Assembly (NCBI GenBank): GCA_020137815.1
Contig: CM035353.1
Location: forward strand, 8,277,298-8,341,297
Length of the DNA stretch: 64,000 bases
Direction of reading: 5' to 3'
Origin: Hormiphora californensis
Lineage: Eukaryota > Ctenophora > Tentaculata > Cydippida > Pleurobrachiidae
Shown here: positions 22,152 through 34,500 of the stretch, piece after piece
Numbering within the stretch: position 1 is the first letter of the stretch
Layout: each line of letters begins with the position of its first letter
The notes under the pieces: generated by a model
The model's database searches: none
What the model was told of the DNA's origin: nothing
Seen by the model: only the letters and a program-made list of their open reading frames with translations
Position numbers and translations under genes: made by a program

Positions 22152-22779
22152 TTAGTTCTTGTTAGCCTGCTGCTGCTGGTTCTGCTGCTGCTGCCTCCCA
22201 GGCATGTGTCGGACGGGTGGTGTTCGTACCCTCCTCAACTCTCGGGACCTGGGAGAGAATGTTTGTGAGGATAGAACTAATGATCGAACTTTTACCAAAC
22301 TAGAGCTATAAACTTGGATCTTTCTCCCTACATGATCATGCTATCTTCCTAATTTCACCCGGACACTCCCTGCTGGAGACAGCCCCTGATATTTCTCCCC
22401 AATTTACCTGTTCCTCACGACCTTGCTGTGGATGGCACAGCTGACACAGTAGTGGAGCTTCACATAGATCTTGGGGAGGATGTAAGCCTTGTAGACGCTC
22501 TGGTCACCAATATCTCGGAGTGCGGCAGCTTCAACAATGTTCCTGGAGACAGGGGAGGAGGGGTTAGGCACTAAAATGTATTTCCAGTGAAACCAGTGGT
22601 TACCTAAACCTGACTAAGTTGTCACTCTCCTGACAATATCTCACAACTCATTACCTGATGATGAATTTCTTGATGGCCTTGTCCTTGGGCACACATCGAG
22701 CACAGTTGGTACACCTCAGGAAGTTGACATGACCTCGGCCGGACTTGTTACGTCCTCCATTCCTTCGCTTCTTGGTCAT
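22152..22779 (-). CDS. 40S ribosomal protein S26
   Basis: eS26 sits near the mRNA exit channel of the small subunit. Three exons: 22655-22779 ([18 protein letters not shown] and the first Cys pair CTNCARC), 22408-22542 ([20 protein letters not shown], then [19 protein letters not shown] with the second zinc-binding Cys pair) and 22152-22248. 118 residues against 115 in human. The C-terminal tail is unusual: [16 protein letters not shown] replaces the Pro-rich end of vertebrate S26. The start ATG follows an acceptor-like TTGCCAG by one base, so a 5' UTR intron or trans-splicing is likely. Neighbours on the same strand lie 178 and 210 bp away. Confidence 0.97.
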
Positions 22780-22989
22780 CCTGGCAAGCTATTATACACA
22801 GAGAGTAGTTAGTTGGGTTGTGGGTTATAGAGAGTTGGTTCGGGGAAGAGGAAAATAATTTTAGAGAAAGAATTGTCGATCGAGAAAATGAAAAACTGGG
22901 TAGCGGGGTGTATGTAAAATTGATGGGACCAATATGAAATTTATTAACAAAATAACATCTTTATTAACAGCAACACAACAACTAAAAAT

Positions 22990-23559
22990 TTACAACTTCC
23001 TAACCATCAACAGGGCAGCGGGGCTCTTCAAATACCGATACATCCTCTCCACTCTCTGTACAACCTCAAACCCAGACCTCTGATAAAACCTCACTGCCTC
23101 ACTATTACTCTCCTGTACGTGCAGTTCAAGCCAATTTACCCCGGCTTGTTGGGCCCGTTCTATAACCCAGTCTAGACAGGTTCTTCCTACGCCTTGGTTC
23201 CTATGTAGTACAAGGCAGCCAAGGGATGTAATGTAAAGGGAGGAGGGAAATAGTTTGGTGCAGATCATACCAATAGGTTGGGACTGCAGGTAGACTAGAC
23301 GAGACAAGGAGGAATCTTGGACCACCTAGGAGAGAGAGGCATATTCAGAGAGGTACCACAAAATTTTATCAAATTTACTTCATTCGAGTAACCTTTTTTC
23401 CTATTTTTCAAAAACCAAAAACAAGAAGCCAACCTCTTTGTAGAATTTAGGTGTAAACTGAACGGGTAGAATGGCAGTATTTAGGAAGCGGAGATGCTCT
23501 ATGTTAGACTTATCAACCGGAACAAGATGAAAAGAAGGTTTATCTGGTACTGACAACAT
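22990..23559 (-). CDS. N-alpha-acetyltransferase 50 (NAA50/SAN)
   Basis: NAA50 acetylates N-terminal methionines next to hydrophobic residues and works with the NatA complex in sister-chromatid cohesion. Exon 1 (23434-23559) encodes LVPVDKSNIEHLRFLNTAIL-PVQFTPKFYKEV; exon 2 (22990-23325) follows in phase 0 with YITSLGCLVLHRNQGVG, the acetyl-CoA-binding R-N-Q-G-V-G loop, ELHVQESNSEAVRFYQRSGF and a final Tyr-containing segment. The peptide-binding segment LPVQFTPKFYKEV matches the F-P-V-x-Y-x-x-x-F-Y-K-D/E pattern of NAA50 and separates it from other GNAT enzymes. 153 residues against 169 in human. Confidence 0.93.
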
Positions 23560-23715
23560 GAATTCTATCGGTCTTGTAATTTACATACTGAGAGGTTTTG
23601 AGATGAAGAACGGGGTGGGGGAGGGGGTAAGAAAAGAGATATCTGTGGGAGGAAACAGGGGGAAATAAAACAGCACAATATTGGTAGATAAAAACAGAAA
23701 AACTTATTTAATTTC

Positions 23716-24755
23716 TCATTGGGGTGCTCCTCGTCCGTATCCTCCTCTCTGAAAAATGATATGGGTATTAGTACAGGGTGCTACTAAATTATCGGGACAA
23801 GTCTAAACTAAACCGACACCCTGTGACATAATAATGTATGTGTTGTATTGGTTCAGATTACTAAAGAGACTTCACAGGGCAAGGGGTGGAGCAGGGTCTC
23901 TCAGTACACACACACCCTATAAAGTGTGTATGTGTGCTGAGGGGTGTCTCCCTGGGTGTCTGCTATAAACCCAATAAGATGGTCACACACTAACACACAG
24001 GGAGGGGTTTGGTGTATAGCGGCCTTTACAATACAGGGTGACACTCTGCACGACCTGTACTAAGATAACACTAACGTTAGCTCAACACCCCTCACCCTTC
24101 TCAGTCAGCCTAGTATTTCATCACAACCACCATGACACACGTCATTAAACATGGTCATTAACTTAACCATGACATGTCTTTAGACATCAACTTACGAATT
24201 CAGGCTGGAACTCTTGTCCGGGTCCGACTTGTTTGCCTTCAGCGCTCCTGTAAGCATCTCGGTCATCTGATTTGGGTCCAGCGCCGGGTGCTCCACCCTG
24301 CATCCTAGCTCGGGGAGCGGCGGTATTTGTTCGGGCAGCAGCTCGTTTCAGAGTGCTAGGGACGATCTCCTGAGGTAGATGCAGGTAGTCCCTCAGATAG
24401 GTGATGCCTGGTAGTGGGGGACAGGTATCAGGAGGGGGAGGTAAAACACCGGCAACATGACACAACAATTAGAAACATTATACCAGTTTTAGTGTTCAAG
24501 AAGCAGCATTACACAAAGTGCGGTTTGGTTCTACCTACCGTCATTCTCAAGGTACCAGTAGAAATGCCTCCATGCGAACTGCTCCTTAACGTATCCCTTG
24601 GATCGGAGGGACTGCATGGCTTTGATCACCTGTAGGTTGGGCACTGTCTTCAGCTCAGGGTGAGCGGGCAGGTTGAAATCCTTCTTGGCAACCATAACTC
24701 CCTCTTTGAAGAGGTGCTCATAGACGGCTTTCCTGTTTTTCTTTGGGATGAGCAT
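23716..24755 (-). CDS. 40S ribosomal protein S10
   Basis: eS10 is a component of the head of the small subunit. Exons: 24539-24755 ([20 protein letters not shown] through [16 protein letters not shown], the winged-helix core), 24196-24407 ([20 protein letters not shown] and the Arg/Ala-rich linker) and a tiny 33-bp last exon 23716-23748 encoding [10 protein letters not shown], the conserved RGG tail that is methylated in other animals. 153 residues against 165 in human. The last exon is short and easily missed. Confidence 0.97.
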
Positions 24756-25552
24756 GGCTAGGAGGCACACTGTGGAGTTAGAATTAGAAAACACTCATCC
24801 CAGTCAATCGGATACTTGATTGGTCATTGGGTTACAAGCCACTGTGAAATGATGAAAACATACTGCCAAGTTACTTTCTTAAATACAGGCTGTAGTAATA
24901 ATCTTAACGGCTAAGGTGTCGTCGTTAACTTCAGACCGAAAGTGAACTGTGAATTACAGATAAAGTGAGTCGGGAGTGAATCACTTTGACATTAAATCCA
25001 TTAAATCTCGGAAGAGACAGAGAGCCGTACAATTACAACAATATAAATACCAAACAGATCAAGATTTTGGTCAAAAACAGGCTGTTAAGAACCTGAAAAA
25101 GGCTGAAGTGCGATCGGAATAGTATTATAGGGAACGGTTTAACGGGAAGATTGTACTAAGATCTTGGACTGGAGCCCCGTGGACACGCGAAAAATCTCTC
25201 CAATTCGAAACATTGCGCTGTTAAATGACTCCTTGAAGCAGTACCTACGGTTGGCAAACGCTGCTGGCCCCTGATACCGCGGGATAAGGCAGCGCCTATG
25301 AACACCGACGGGAAAAAGTTTTGAGAAAACGAAATTTGCTTGGGACTTTTCAATTTTGGATCTTGTGTTGTATTGTGTTGTATTGTTGAAAATGAAAAGA
25401 TATGGCGCGCGCTACTTTGGTGCTCGGCTCAGTCGGACGACGAAGTATTCGTTTCTCGCGCGCTATACCTGAGACCGAATAAAACCAGTAAATTCGGCCG
25501 AAATCTCGGGTTTCCAAACCAGAGTATTCCATTTCGTAACTTACAGTGTACA
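24756..25552. other. Upstream region of RPS10
   Basis: No coding sequence or RNA gene is recognised. Probably contains the promoter and any 5' UTR exon of RPS10. Confidence 0.4.
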
Positions 25553-25560
25553 CTAATTTA
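25553..25560 (+). repeat. Target-site duplication, left copy
   Basis: CTAATTTA, identical to 27990-27997. Confidence 0.9.
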
Positions 25561-27989
25561 GGTAGTATGAAAGATTAGGTCGTGCGCGCCAAATGGCGCC
25601 ATATGGCGCCAATTGGCGCCATCATATTCGCCAAATGGCGCCACGTGGCGAACAAATGGCGCCATTTGGCGCCAAAATCTGGCGAGTGCGCACTATCGCC
25701 AAATGGCGCCATTTCTGGCGCCAAATGGCGCCATTTGGCGCCAAATCTGGCGCCACGTGGCGCCACGTGGCGCCAGTGGCGATCGCCATTCGCCAAATGT
25801 TGGCGACTCTTGGCGGTATCGCCACGTGGCGATGGTACAAAGTATGAAAAAAAACATGCGCAAAATTGTTATCGCCAAATGGCGCCATTTGGCGCCATTA
25901 AGTGATCAGGAGATCAAGTCGCCAAATGGCGACATATGGCGCAAACTGTTTGTCAAATGTTAGTCGCCATTTTGGGCCAAACGTCGCCATTTGGCGCCAA
26001 ATGTCGCCATATGGCGCCAAATTTTTGTCAAATGTTTGTCGCCAAATGTCGCCATATGGCGCCATTTGTCGCCGAACGTCGCCATTTGGCGCCAAATGTC
26101 GCCATATAGTGCCAAATGGCGACATATGGCGCAAACTGTTTGTCAAATGTTAGTCGCCATTTTGGGCCAAACGTCGCCATTTGGCGCCAAACGTCGCCAT
26201 TTGGCGCCAAATGTCGCCATATGGCGCCAAATTTTTGTCAAATGTTTGTCGCCATTTGGCGCCAAACGTCGCCATTTGTCGCCACTTGGCGCCAAACGTC
26301 GCCATTTGGCGCCAAATGGCGACATATAGCGCCAAATGGCGACATATGGCGCAAACTGTTTGTCAAATGTTAGTCGCCATTTTGCGCCAAATGTCGCCAT
26401 ATGGCGCCAAACGTCGCCATTTGGCGCCAAATGTCGCCATATGGCGCCAAATTTTGTCAAATATTTGTCGCCATTTGGCGCCAAACATCGCCATTTGTCG
26501 CCACTTGGCGCCGAACGTCGCCATTTGGCGCCATATAGCGCCAAATGGCGACATATGGCGCAAACTGTTTGTCAAATGTTAGTCGCCATTTGTCGCCAAA
26601 CGTCGCCATCTGGCGCCAAACGTCGCCATTTGGCGCCAAATGTCGCCATATGGCGCCAAATTTTTGTCAAATATTTGTCGCCATATGGCGCCACTTGGCG
26701 CCAAACATCGCCATTTGGCGCCAAATGTCGCCATATAGCGCCAAATGGCGAACTAACTTTGACCGCCATTTGGCGCCATATGGCGACAATTGGCGCCATA
26801 TGGTGACGTTTGGCGCTAAATGGCGAACTAACTTTGACCGCCATTTGGCGACATTTGGAGCCATATGCCGACAATTGGCGCCATATGGTGACGTTTGGCG
26901 CCAAATGGCGAACTAACTTTGACCGCCATTTGGCGCCATATGGCAACATTTGGCGCCATATGGCGACAATTGGCGCCATATGGTGACGTTTGGCGCCAAA
27001 TGGCGAACTAACTTTGACCGCCGTTTGGCGCCATATGGCGACATTTGGCGCCATATGGCGACAATTGGCGCCATATGGTGACCTTTGGCGCCAAATGGCG
27101 AACTAACTTCGACCGCCATTTGGCGACATTTGGCGCCATATGGCGACATTTGGCGCCATTTGGTGACGTTTGGCGCCAAATGGCGAACTAACTTTGACCG
27201 CCATTTGGCGCCATATGGCGCCATATGGCGACAATTGGCGCCATGTGGCGACGTTCGGCGCCAAATGGCGAACTAACTTTACCATATGGCGATATTTGGC
27301 GCCATATGGCGATATTTGGCGCCATATGGCGATATTTGGCGTCATATGGCGACATTTGGCGCTATATGGCGACATTTGGCGCCAAATGGCGACGTTCGGC
27401 GCCAAGTGGCGACAAATGGCGCCATATGGCGACGTTTGGCGACAAACATATGACAAAAATTTGGCGCCATTTGGCGACATTTGGCGACATTTGGCGCCAA
27501 ATGGCGACATTTGACGCCAAATGGCGCCGCATGGCGACGTTTGGCGCAACTAGCAACATTTGGCGCCATATGGCGCCAATTGGCGCCAGTTGGCGATTTT
27601 TTCGCCAAATGGCGCCACGCGGCGCCGAGTGGCGAGCGTCATATTTTGGAAAGCATTGAAAATTTGCTATTCTTATCGCCAAATGGCGCCATTTGGCGAT
27701 AAATATGTTGCGCATGTTTTTTTCAGACTTTGTACCATCGCCACGTGGCGATACCGCCAAGAGTCGCCAATATTTGGCGAATGGCGATCACCACTGGCGC
27801 CACGTGGCGCCAGATTTGGCGCCAAATGGCGCCAGAAATGGCGATATTTGGCGATAGTGCGCACTCGCCACATTTTGGCGCCAAATGGCGCCATTTATTC
27901 GCCACGTGGCGCCATTTGGCGAATTTGATGGCGCCAAATGGCGCCATATGGCGCCATTTGGCGCGCACGACCTAATCTTTCATACTACC
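25561..27989. mobile_element. Foldback DNA transposon packed with GGCGCC palindromes, 8-bp TSD
   Basis: The ends are perfect inverted copies beginning GGTAGTATGAAAGATTAGG and continuing into TCGTGCGCGCC. Both sides carry the direct repeat CTAATTTA (25553-25560 and 27990-27997), an 8-bp target-site duplication as made by hAT-, P- or Merlin-like transposases. The interior consists of two blocks: units of about 200-220 bp (25918-26750) marked by CAAACTGTTTGTCAAATGTT, and units of about 85 bp (26750-27280) marked by GAACTAACTTTGACCGCC. It is saturated with GGCGCCA and GGCGACA words and about twenty copies of TTTGGCGCCAAA. No transposase is encoded; the frames open in all six phases are a by-product of the stop-poor repeat. 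Confidence 0.9.
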
Positions 27990-27997
27990 CTAATTTA
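27990..27997 (+). repeat. Target-site duplication, right copy
   Basis: CTAATTTA, identical to 25553-25560. Confidence 0.9.
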
Positions 27998-28541
27998 TAC
28001 AGTTACATAGTCTAGTTTTTACACATTTACAATTTGAATTGGAATTACAAGTTCAATTTAGTTGAAAATGTATTTACACACGGTTATTTGAACTGTTTGT
28101 ATTAATGTGTACTGTTTGTATTATATTTGAAATTTGTACATGGATACATGATTATTCCTGCATGGGATTAATACGTTCACTAATCACTGACACAGACTTC
28201 ACTCTGACTCAAGTCAGTACACTTAAAGCTCTTCAGCAATTGGAGTCCTTCAAGGCCAAGGCGGATCACTCATACCTCAAACATATAAAATATCCACTCT
28301 GTCAAACTTCTATTCATTAAATAACTCCACAGTAAACTTCCCTCCAGGGCCTGGGGCCATGTTTTATTGTTTCAATCTGACCCCCACACACACACACAAC
28401 CAGTCCGAGTCATATCACTGCTGCAGTCAATCACTGAGTCATGTCCAGTCCAGACAGCTAGCTTGTTGAGCAAGTTCCACCCCTTACTCATCAAGGCTGA
28501 ACCACACTTTTTTAACAACTATTAACTACCAGGTGTTTTTA
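27998..28541. other. 3' flank of the calbindin-type gene
   Basis: No gene recognised. AT-rich; an AATAAA on the minus strand at 28538-28543 overlaps the calbindin-type stop codon. Confidence 0.4.
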
Positions 28542-31500
28542 TTAGGCATCAGTTTTGCGTTTTGCTTTGATGTTCTTGGGACAGTGTGAGGAAAGGATGA
28601 GAGACAGCTCTGTTCGTTTGAAATCCTTGTAGTTGAATATCTGCAAATAAAGGTAAAATATTATTATTTGGGAGCTCAGTTTTAAACGATTTTGTCGTGT
28701 CGTGTCGCGCCAGAAACAATTACTCTTATCTTAGTGATAGTCTTACAAATGTTATATAACTCCCAGCCACTAAAACATGTCAGCGATGGGTAAAAGAATT
28801 GAGAGGCTAAGGTAAATCATGTCAATGTCAAGTTCTTGTTTGTCGTTGTCAGTTGTCTTTGTCATGACGTCATCTTCTGTTCTCTTTGTCACAATCTAGA
28901 AGGAATTGAGATGTTCGTACTGTTCATATATTGAATAATCATTACCAGGGTGTGAACTGCATGTCGTGTTTGCTAGTCGCGAGCGCGCTCGCGAGACAAG
29001 CAAACACGTCAAGGTTCATTAACAAGCATGCTGCTCAGTCATTTTAGATTTAATATACAATGTAAGGATACCATGTAATAGGTGAGACTCTTGCCGTCAC
29101 CCTCGTTCAAGTCCCGTGAAAAACGGAGCAGTACACGCAAACTGATGCCCATTTTCCTCGCGTGACCCCGATTCAGCAGTTTGAGACACCAACTCTTTAG
29201 GGGGCCATATCTCAGGAACCAGACAAGATAGGAAAAATCGCCGTCTAACGAGGCGTACAGTTTTTAATCTAGTTTACCACTGTACCGGCCGTTTCACTCT
29301 CCGACCTAAAACAAAAATCGCAACCCCACAAAACTTCAAAATAATGAAATTCGCATCTCGCATGTCGTGTTGCATGTCGTGTTGCAAGTCGTGTCATGTT
29401 ATTGACGCGCTCGCGTTCAACTCTCACACAGCAGCTGCAGAACATGGCGGGAAACATCGAGGAGTAGAGAGAGGGTCGGTGCCGAATCAAATATTTCTTG
29501 ATCTTGATCTACTCCATCTCTCAGCTATCCTACCCCTCATCAACTCGATCTCTCAGCTACCCTACCCCTCATCTACTCCATCTTTCAGCTACCCTACCCC
29601 TCATCTACTCCATCTTTCAGCTACCCAACCCCTTATCTAGTCCATCTCTCAGCTACCCTACTCCTCATCTACTCCATCTCTCAGCTTCCCTATTAGGAAG
29701 CATAGAGATGGAAACGATTAGGGGTAGGGAATCCCTATCCATAATCGTTTCCATCTCTATGCTTCCCTAGCCCTCATCAACTCCATCTTTCAGCTACCCT
29801 ACCCCTAATCTAGTCCATCTCTCCGCTACCCTACTCCTCATCTACTCCATCTCTCAGCTACCCTACCTCCCATTTACTCCATCTCTCAGCTACCCTACCT
29901 CCCATTTACTCCATCTCTCAGCTTCCCTACCTCCCATTTACTCCATCTCTCAGCTTACCTACCTCCCATTTACTCCATATCTCAGCTTCCCTACCTGCCA
30001 TTTACTCCATCTCTCAGATACCCTACCTCCCATTTACTCCATCTCTCAGCTTACCTACCTCCCATTTACTCCATCTCTCAGCTACCCTACCTCCCATTTA
30101 CTCCATCTCTCAGCTTCCCTACCTCCCATTTACTCCATCTCTCAGCTACCCTACCTCCCATTTACTCCATCTCTCAGCTACCCTACCTCCCATTTACTCC
30201 ATCTCTCAGCTTACTTACCTCCCATTTACTCCATCTCTCAGCTTCCATACCTCCCATTTACTCCATCCCTCAGCTTCCCTACCTGCCATTTACTCCATCT
30301 CTCAGCTACCCTACCACCCATTTACTCCATCTCTCAGCTTTCCTACCTCCCATTTACTCCATCTCTCAGCTTCCCTACCTCCCATTTACTCCATCTCTCA
30401 GGGGTAGGAATGTTAGGATAAATGAGAGATGGAGTAAATGGGAGGTAAGGAAGCTGAGAGATGGAGTAAATGGGAGGTAGGGAAGCTGAGAGATGGAGTA
30501 AATGGGAGGTAGGGCAGCTGAGAGATGGAGTAAATGGGAGGTAGGGAAGCTGAGAGATGGAGTATTTATGGGAGGTAAGGAAGCTGAGAGATGGAGTAAA
30601 TGGGAGGTAGGGAAGCTGAGAGATGGAGTAAATGAGGGGTACGGAAGCTGAGAGATGGAGTAAATGAGAGGTAGGGAAGGTAAGAGATGGAGTAAATGGG
30701 AGGTAGGGAAGCTGAGAGATGGAGTAAATGGGAGGTAGGGTAGCTGAGTAGGGAAGCTGGGAGATGAAGTAAATGGGAGGTAGGGTAGCTGAGAGATGGA
30801 GTAAATGGGAGGTAGGGAAGCTGAGAGATGGAGTAAATGGGAGGTAGGGAAGCTGAGAGATGGAGTAAATGGGAGGTAGGGAAGCTGAGAGATGAAGTAA
30901 ATGGGAGGTAGGGTAGCTGAGAGATGGAGTAAATGGGAGGTAGGGAAGCTGAGAGATGGAGTAAATGGGAGGTAGGGAAGCTGAGGGATGGAGTAAATGG
31001 GAGGTAGGGAAGCTGAGAGATGGAGTAAATGGGAGATAGGGAAGCTGAGAGATGGAGTAAATGGGAGGTACGGTAGCTGAGAGATGGAGTGAATGGGAGG
31101 TAGGGTAGCTGAGAGATGGAGTGAATGGGAGGTAGGGAAGCTGAGAGATGGAGTAAATGGGAGGTAGGTAAGCTGAGAGATGGAGTAAATGGGAGGTAGG
31201 GTATCTGAGAGATGGAGTAAATGGCAGGTAGGGAAGCTGAGATATGGAGTAAATGGGAGGTAGGTAAGCTGAGAGATGGAGTAAATGGGAGGTAGGGAAG
31301 CTGAGAGATGGAGTAAATGGGAGGTAGGGTAGCTGAGAGATCGAGTAGATGAGGAGTAGGGTAGCTGAGAGATGGACTAGATAAGGGGTTGGGTAGTTGA
31401 AAGATGGAGTAGATGAGGGGTAGGGTAGCTGAAAGATGGAGTAGATGAGGGGTAGGGTAGCTGAGAGATCGAGTTGATGAGGGGTAGGATAGCTGAGAGA

Positions 31501-34500
31501 TGGAGTAGATCAAGATCAAGAAATATTTGATTCGGCACCGACCCTCTCTCTACTCCTCGATGTTTCCCGCCATGTTCTGCAGCTGCTGTGTGAGAGTTGA
31601 ACGCGAGCGCGTCAATAACATGACACGACATGCAACACGACATGCAACACGACATGCGAGATGCGAATTTCATTATTTTGAAGTTTTGTGGGGTTGCGAT
31701 TTTTGTTTTAGGTCGGAGAGTGAAACGGCCGGTACAGTGGTAAACTAGATTAAAAACTGTACGCCTCGTTAGACGGCGATTTTTCCTATCTTGTCTGGTT
31801 CCTGAAATATGGCCCCCTAAAGAGTTGGTGTCTCAAACTGCTGAATCGGGGTCACGCGAGGAAAATGGGCATCAGTTTGCGTGTACTGCTCCGTTTTTCA
31901 CGGGACTTGAACGAGGGTGACGGCAAGAGTCTCACCTATTACATGGTATCCTTACATTGTGTATTAAATCTAAAATGACTGAGCAGCATGCTTGTTAATG
32001 AACCTTGACGTGTTTGCTTGTCTCGCAAGTGCGCTCGCGACTAGCAAACACGACATGCAGTTCACACCCTGATTACATACAATGTTCATTCATTTTGAAG
32101 AAATCAGCAGGAAAATTTTCAGTTTGTCCTAATGTCAATTCCGAGAACGAATAACTAAATGAAAATGTCACTGTAAAAACACAGTAACATGTCACTGTAC
32201 TGTAAAAACACAGTAAAATTACCTGAACAAGTCTGGCACAAATGTTTGATATTTCTTTGTCTGTTAGTTTCCTCTGTTTGCTAGTCTTGGAGAGGTCCGA
32301 AACAAATTTAGGGAGCTGTTTGACAGTCATTATACCGGTTCCTTCTTTATCCAAGCTGTCAAACACCCTGAGAGGGGAGAGGAAGTTGTCAAACACCCTA
32401 AGGAGAAGAGGGAAAGTGAAGGGGCGAGGATACTTGTTAATTTGCCCTAATTTGGGTTCCTAATTCAATCCAGGCGGGGAGGTTGGATTGAATTGAGTTG
32501 GTTGGCAACCTGTCGAAGTTTTCCTTCGTAAAGCGCTTCCTCAGTTTCAAGGCATTGTGAAACTTCTCTTCAACAGGGAATATAGACGCCATCTCATCAA
32601 GTTCTATCACTCCTGAAAACATGATCAACATGAATAATAGGGTTCCTTAAAGTTCCACTCAAATACTTCATCTCTAAAAGTAAAAGATCTCTGCCCTGCA
32701 GGTGGGGGACCCCGTTACCATTCGAATGGGTACACAATTACAAAGAATAGTACCAACTATTCAAGCAGTAGAACCTACCATTATCATCGGTGTCAAAGGT
32801 CCTGAAGAATGTATCGAGGTAGGTAACGTTGTTTAGATCCACTTTGAGAGAGTTGACCTTCATCATATCCCGCATAAAGTCTTTAGCTTCTATCATATTG
32901 GAAGAATGGTAGGTATTAGAAATTGGTTTAAATTATGAAACACACAAGTTTGAATTATGAAACAGATTATTCTTCTCATGTAATGGGGGAACCACATAAT
33001 AACAGTTGTATATACCAGTAAAATCCAGGTACCCACTAGAATCCTTATCATAGTGACACCATATCTCTAGGAAGTCTTGGCTGCTCAGCTGGGCCCCCAT
33101 CTGTTGAGCCTGGATACTGTATACCAGCAGGAAGTTCTCTTCCGTGGGAATAATCTTGGACTGGGAGAGAATGGTTGATAGTGTCAGACGATTGAGAAGA
33201 AAAAGATACAGCGAGAAATAGTCTGAGAAAGGAGGGGTATAATTTGAATTAGAATTGGTAGCTTACCAATTCTTTAGCCTCTAACTTCCCATTTTGGTTG
33301 TCATCGATCAAGGACATGATTTTACATTTGAACTTTTCATACTCGGCTTCATCAACCTCCTCCCCCAGGGTAACTTCTGTTAGATCCCTGAAATAAGTCG
33401 GGGAAGGGGGTAAGGAGGGGGTAAGTGGGTAAGGGGACAAGGGTACACTTTGGGGGTAAAGTTGGGGCTGTTTTATTTTCATACACTTCAGTACACCTCT
33501 TGGGCACAGAGTACTCAGCAGACATTAATTGATCTTCCAGTTCTCACAAACCTGAGGAATTGTTCTAATTCTGCAGTTTCTAGGAACCCGTTCTGATCTT
33601 TGTCATAATGGTCCCATAACCGTCTGAATTCTTTGCTGGTAAAGTGCTTCCTCTCATACAACTGGCACAAGATGGAGGACTTCCTGTTCAGAGACTGGGG
33701 CTTCCTGGCAAGGGAGTAGAGTGTTAGGATACGATACAAAACTAATTAACTGGGAACTAAGTAATTGGTATCGTGGAAATGAGCTGAATCCAGTATCCAC
33801 CCTATATCAAGTGGAGTTATTAACTACATCCCTTGTTATACCCTTGTTATTGTACCACTATTGTACTGACAGGTGTCAGCTTGTGTTTGTTAATAAAATA
33901 CAAGCTAGCATATCATAAGCATATTAACTACAATTCTATACGGAGCTGAGGGATATGTACTTTAAACAACTCGCCGATTGATGATACACGAAAATGTATC
34001 AGTACTGTTATATATGTTTATAGAAGTTCGATGATATTGGGTAGAATGAAAATACGGGTATTTGAGGATACATTGAGGACACATTGAGGACACATTGAGG
34101 ACACATTGAGGAGTAGCTAACTGTAGATCCTAACTTTCGTTTTCAGACCTCACTCGGACCTCAATTAGACATCACTCAGACCTTACTCATCTGCCACACA
34201 CGTGAGATGGATTGCAAACAAATAAACCCAGACCTAACCTATCAACTCCTCCTAAATCAGACCTACCCATTGTCCTCCTGACTATGGCTTGACGCAATGA
34301 TTTGAACTGACTGAACCCAAACAGCAAACTTTTTGAGCATTTTAACTAACGATTTGAAAAATAAACAAGATTTGAGATATTGATATTAGGGGTGGATCGT
34401 AAGCAGCAACTTATTCGACCAAGATTCAACCAAGACAACTTAAAAAGTAGGTTGTAAGATGAGCGATTAAACAAATTATTCTATAAACATTCGAGTGAAA

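Larger units (their letters stand above)
28946..32071. mobile_element. 3.1-kb foldback element inside the last calbindin intron
   Basis: Both ends read CAGGGTGTGAACTGCATGTC inward, and ATTAC flanks both sides (28941-28945, 32072-32076), a possible 5-bp target duplication. The arms (about 560 bp of unique sequence each, 28946-29505 and 31510-32071) differ at only a few bases, for example GAGCGCGCTCGCGAG against GCAAGTGCGCTCGCG. Between them lies a minisatellite that switches orientation near 30405. No transposase is seen. Confidence 0.9.

Noticed and set aside
25582-27968. Many overlapping open frames on both strands rich in W-R-Q-M-A-P
   Set aside because: They arise because the GGCGCCA/GGCGACA repeat lacks stop codons in all six frames. 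The region is a foldback transposon with target duplications, not a gene.
29505-31510. Regular 32-bp repeats that could suggest a CRISPR array
   Set aside because: The units are directly contiguous with no unique spacers, are inverted at the centre, and lie in an intron of an animal gene.
30566-31519. 317-residue Ser/Leu/Pro reading frame
   Set aside because: It is a translation of the 32-bp minisatellite in the foldback element. The period is not a multiple of three and both strands are open.
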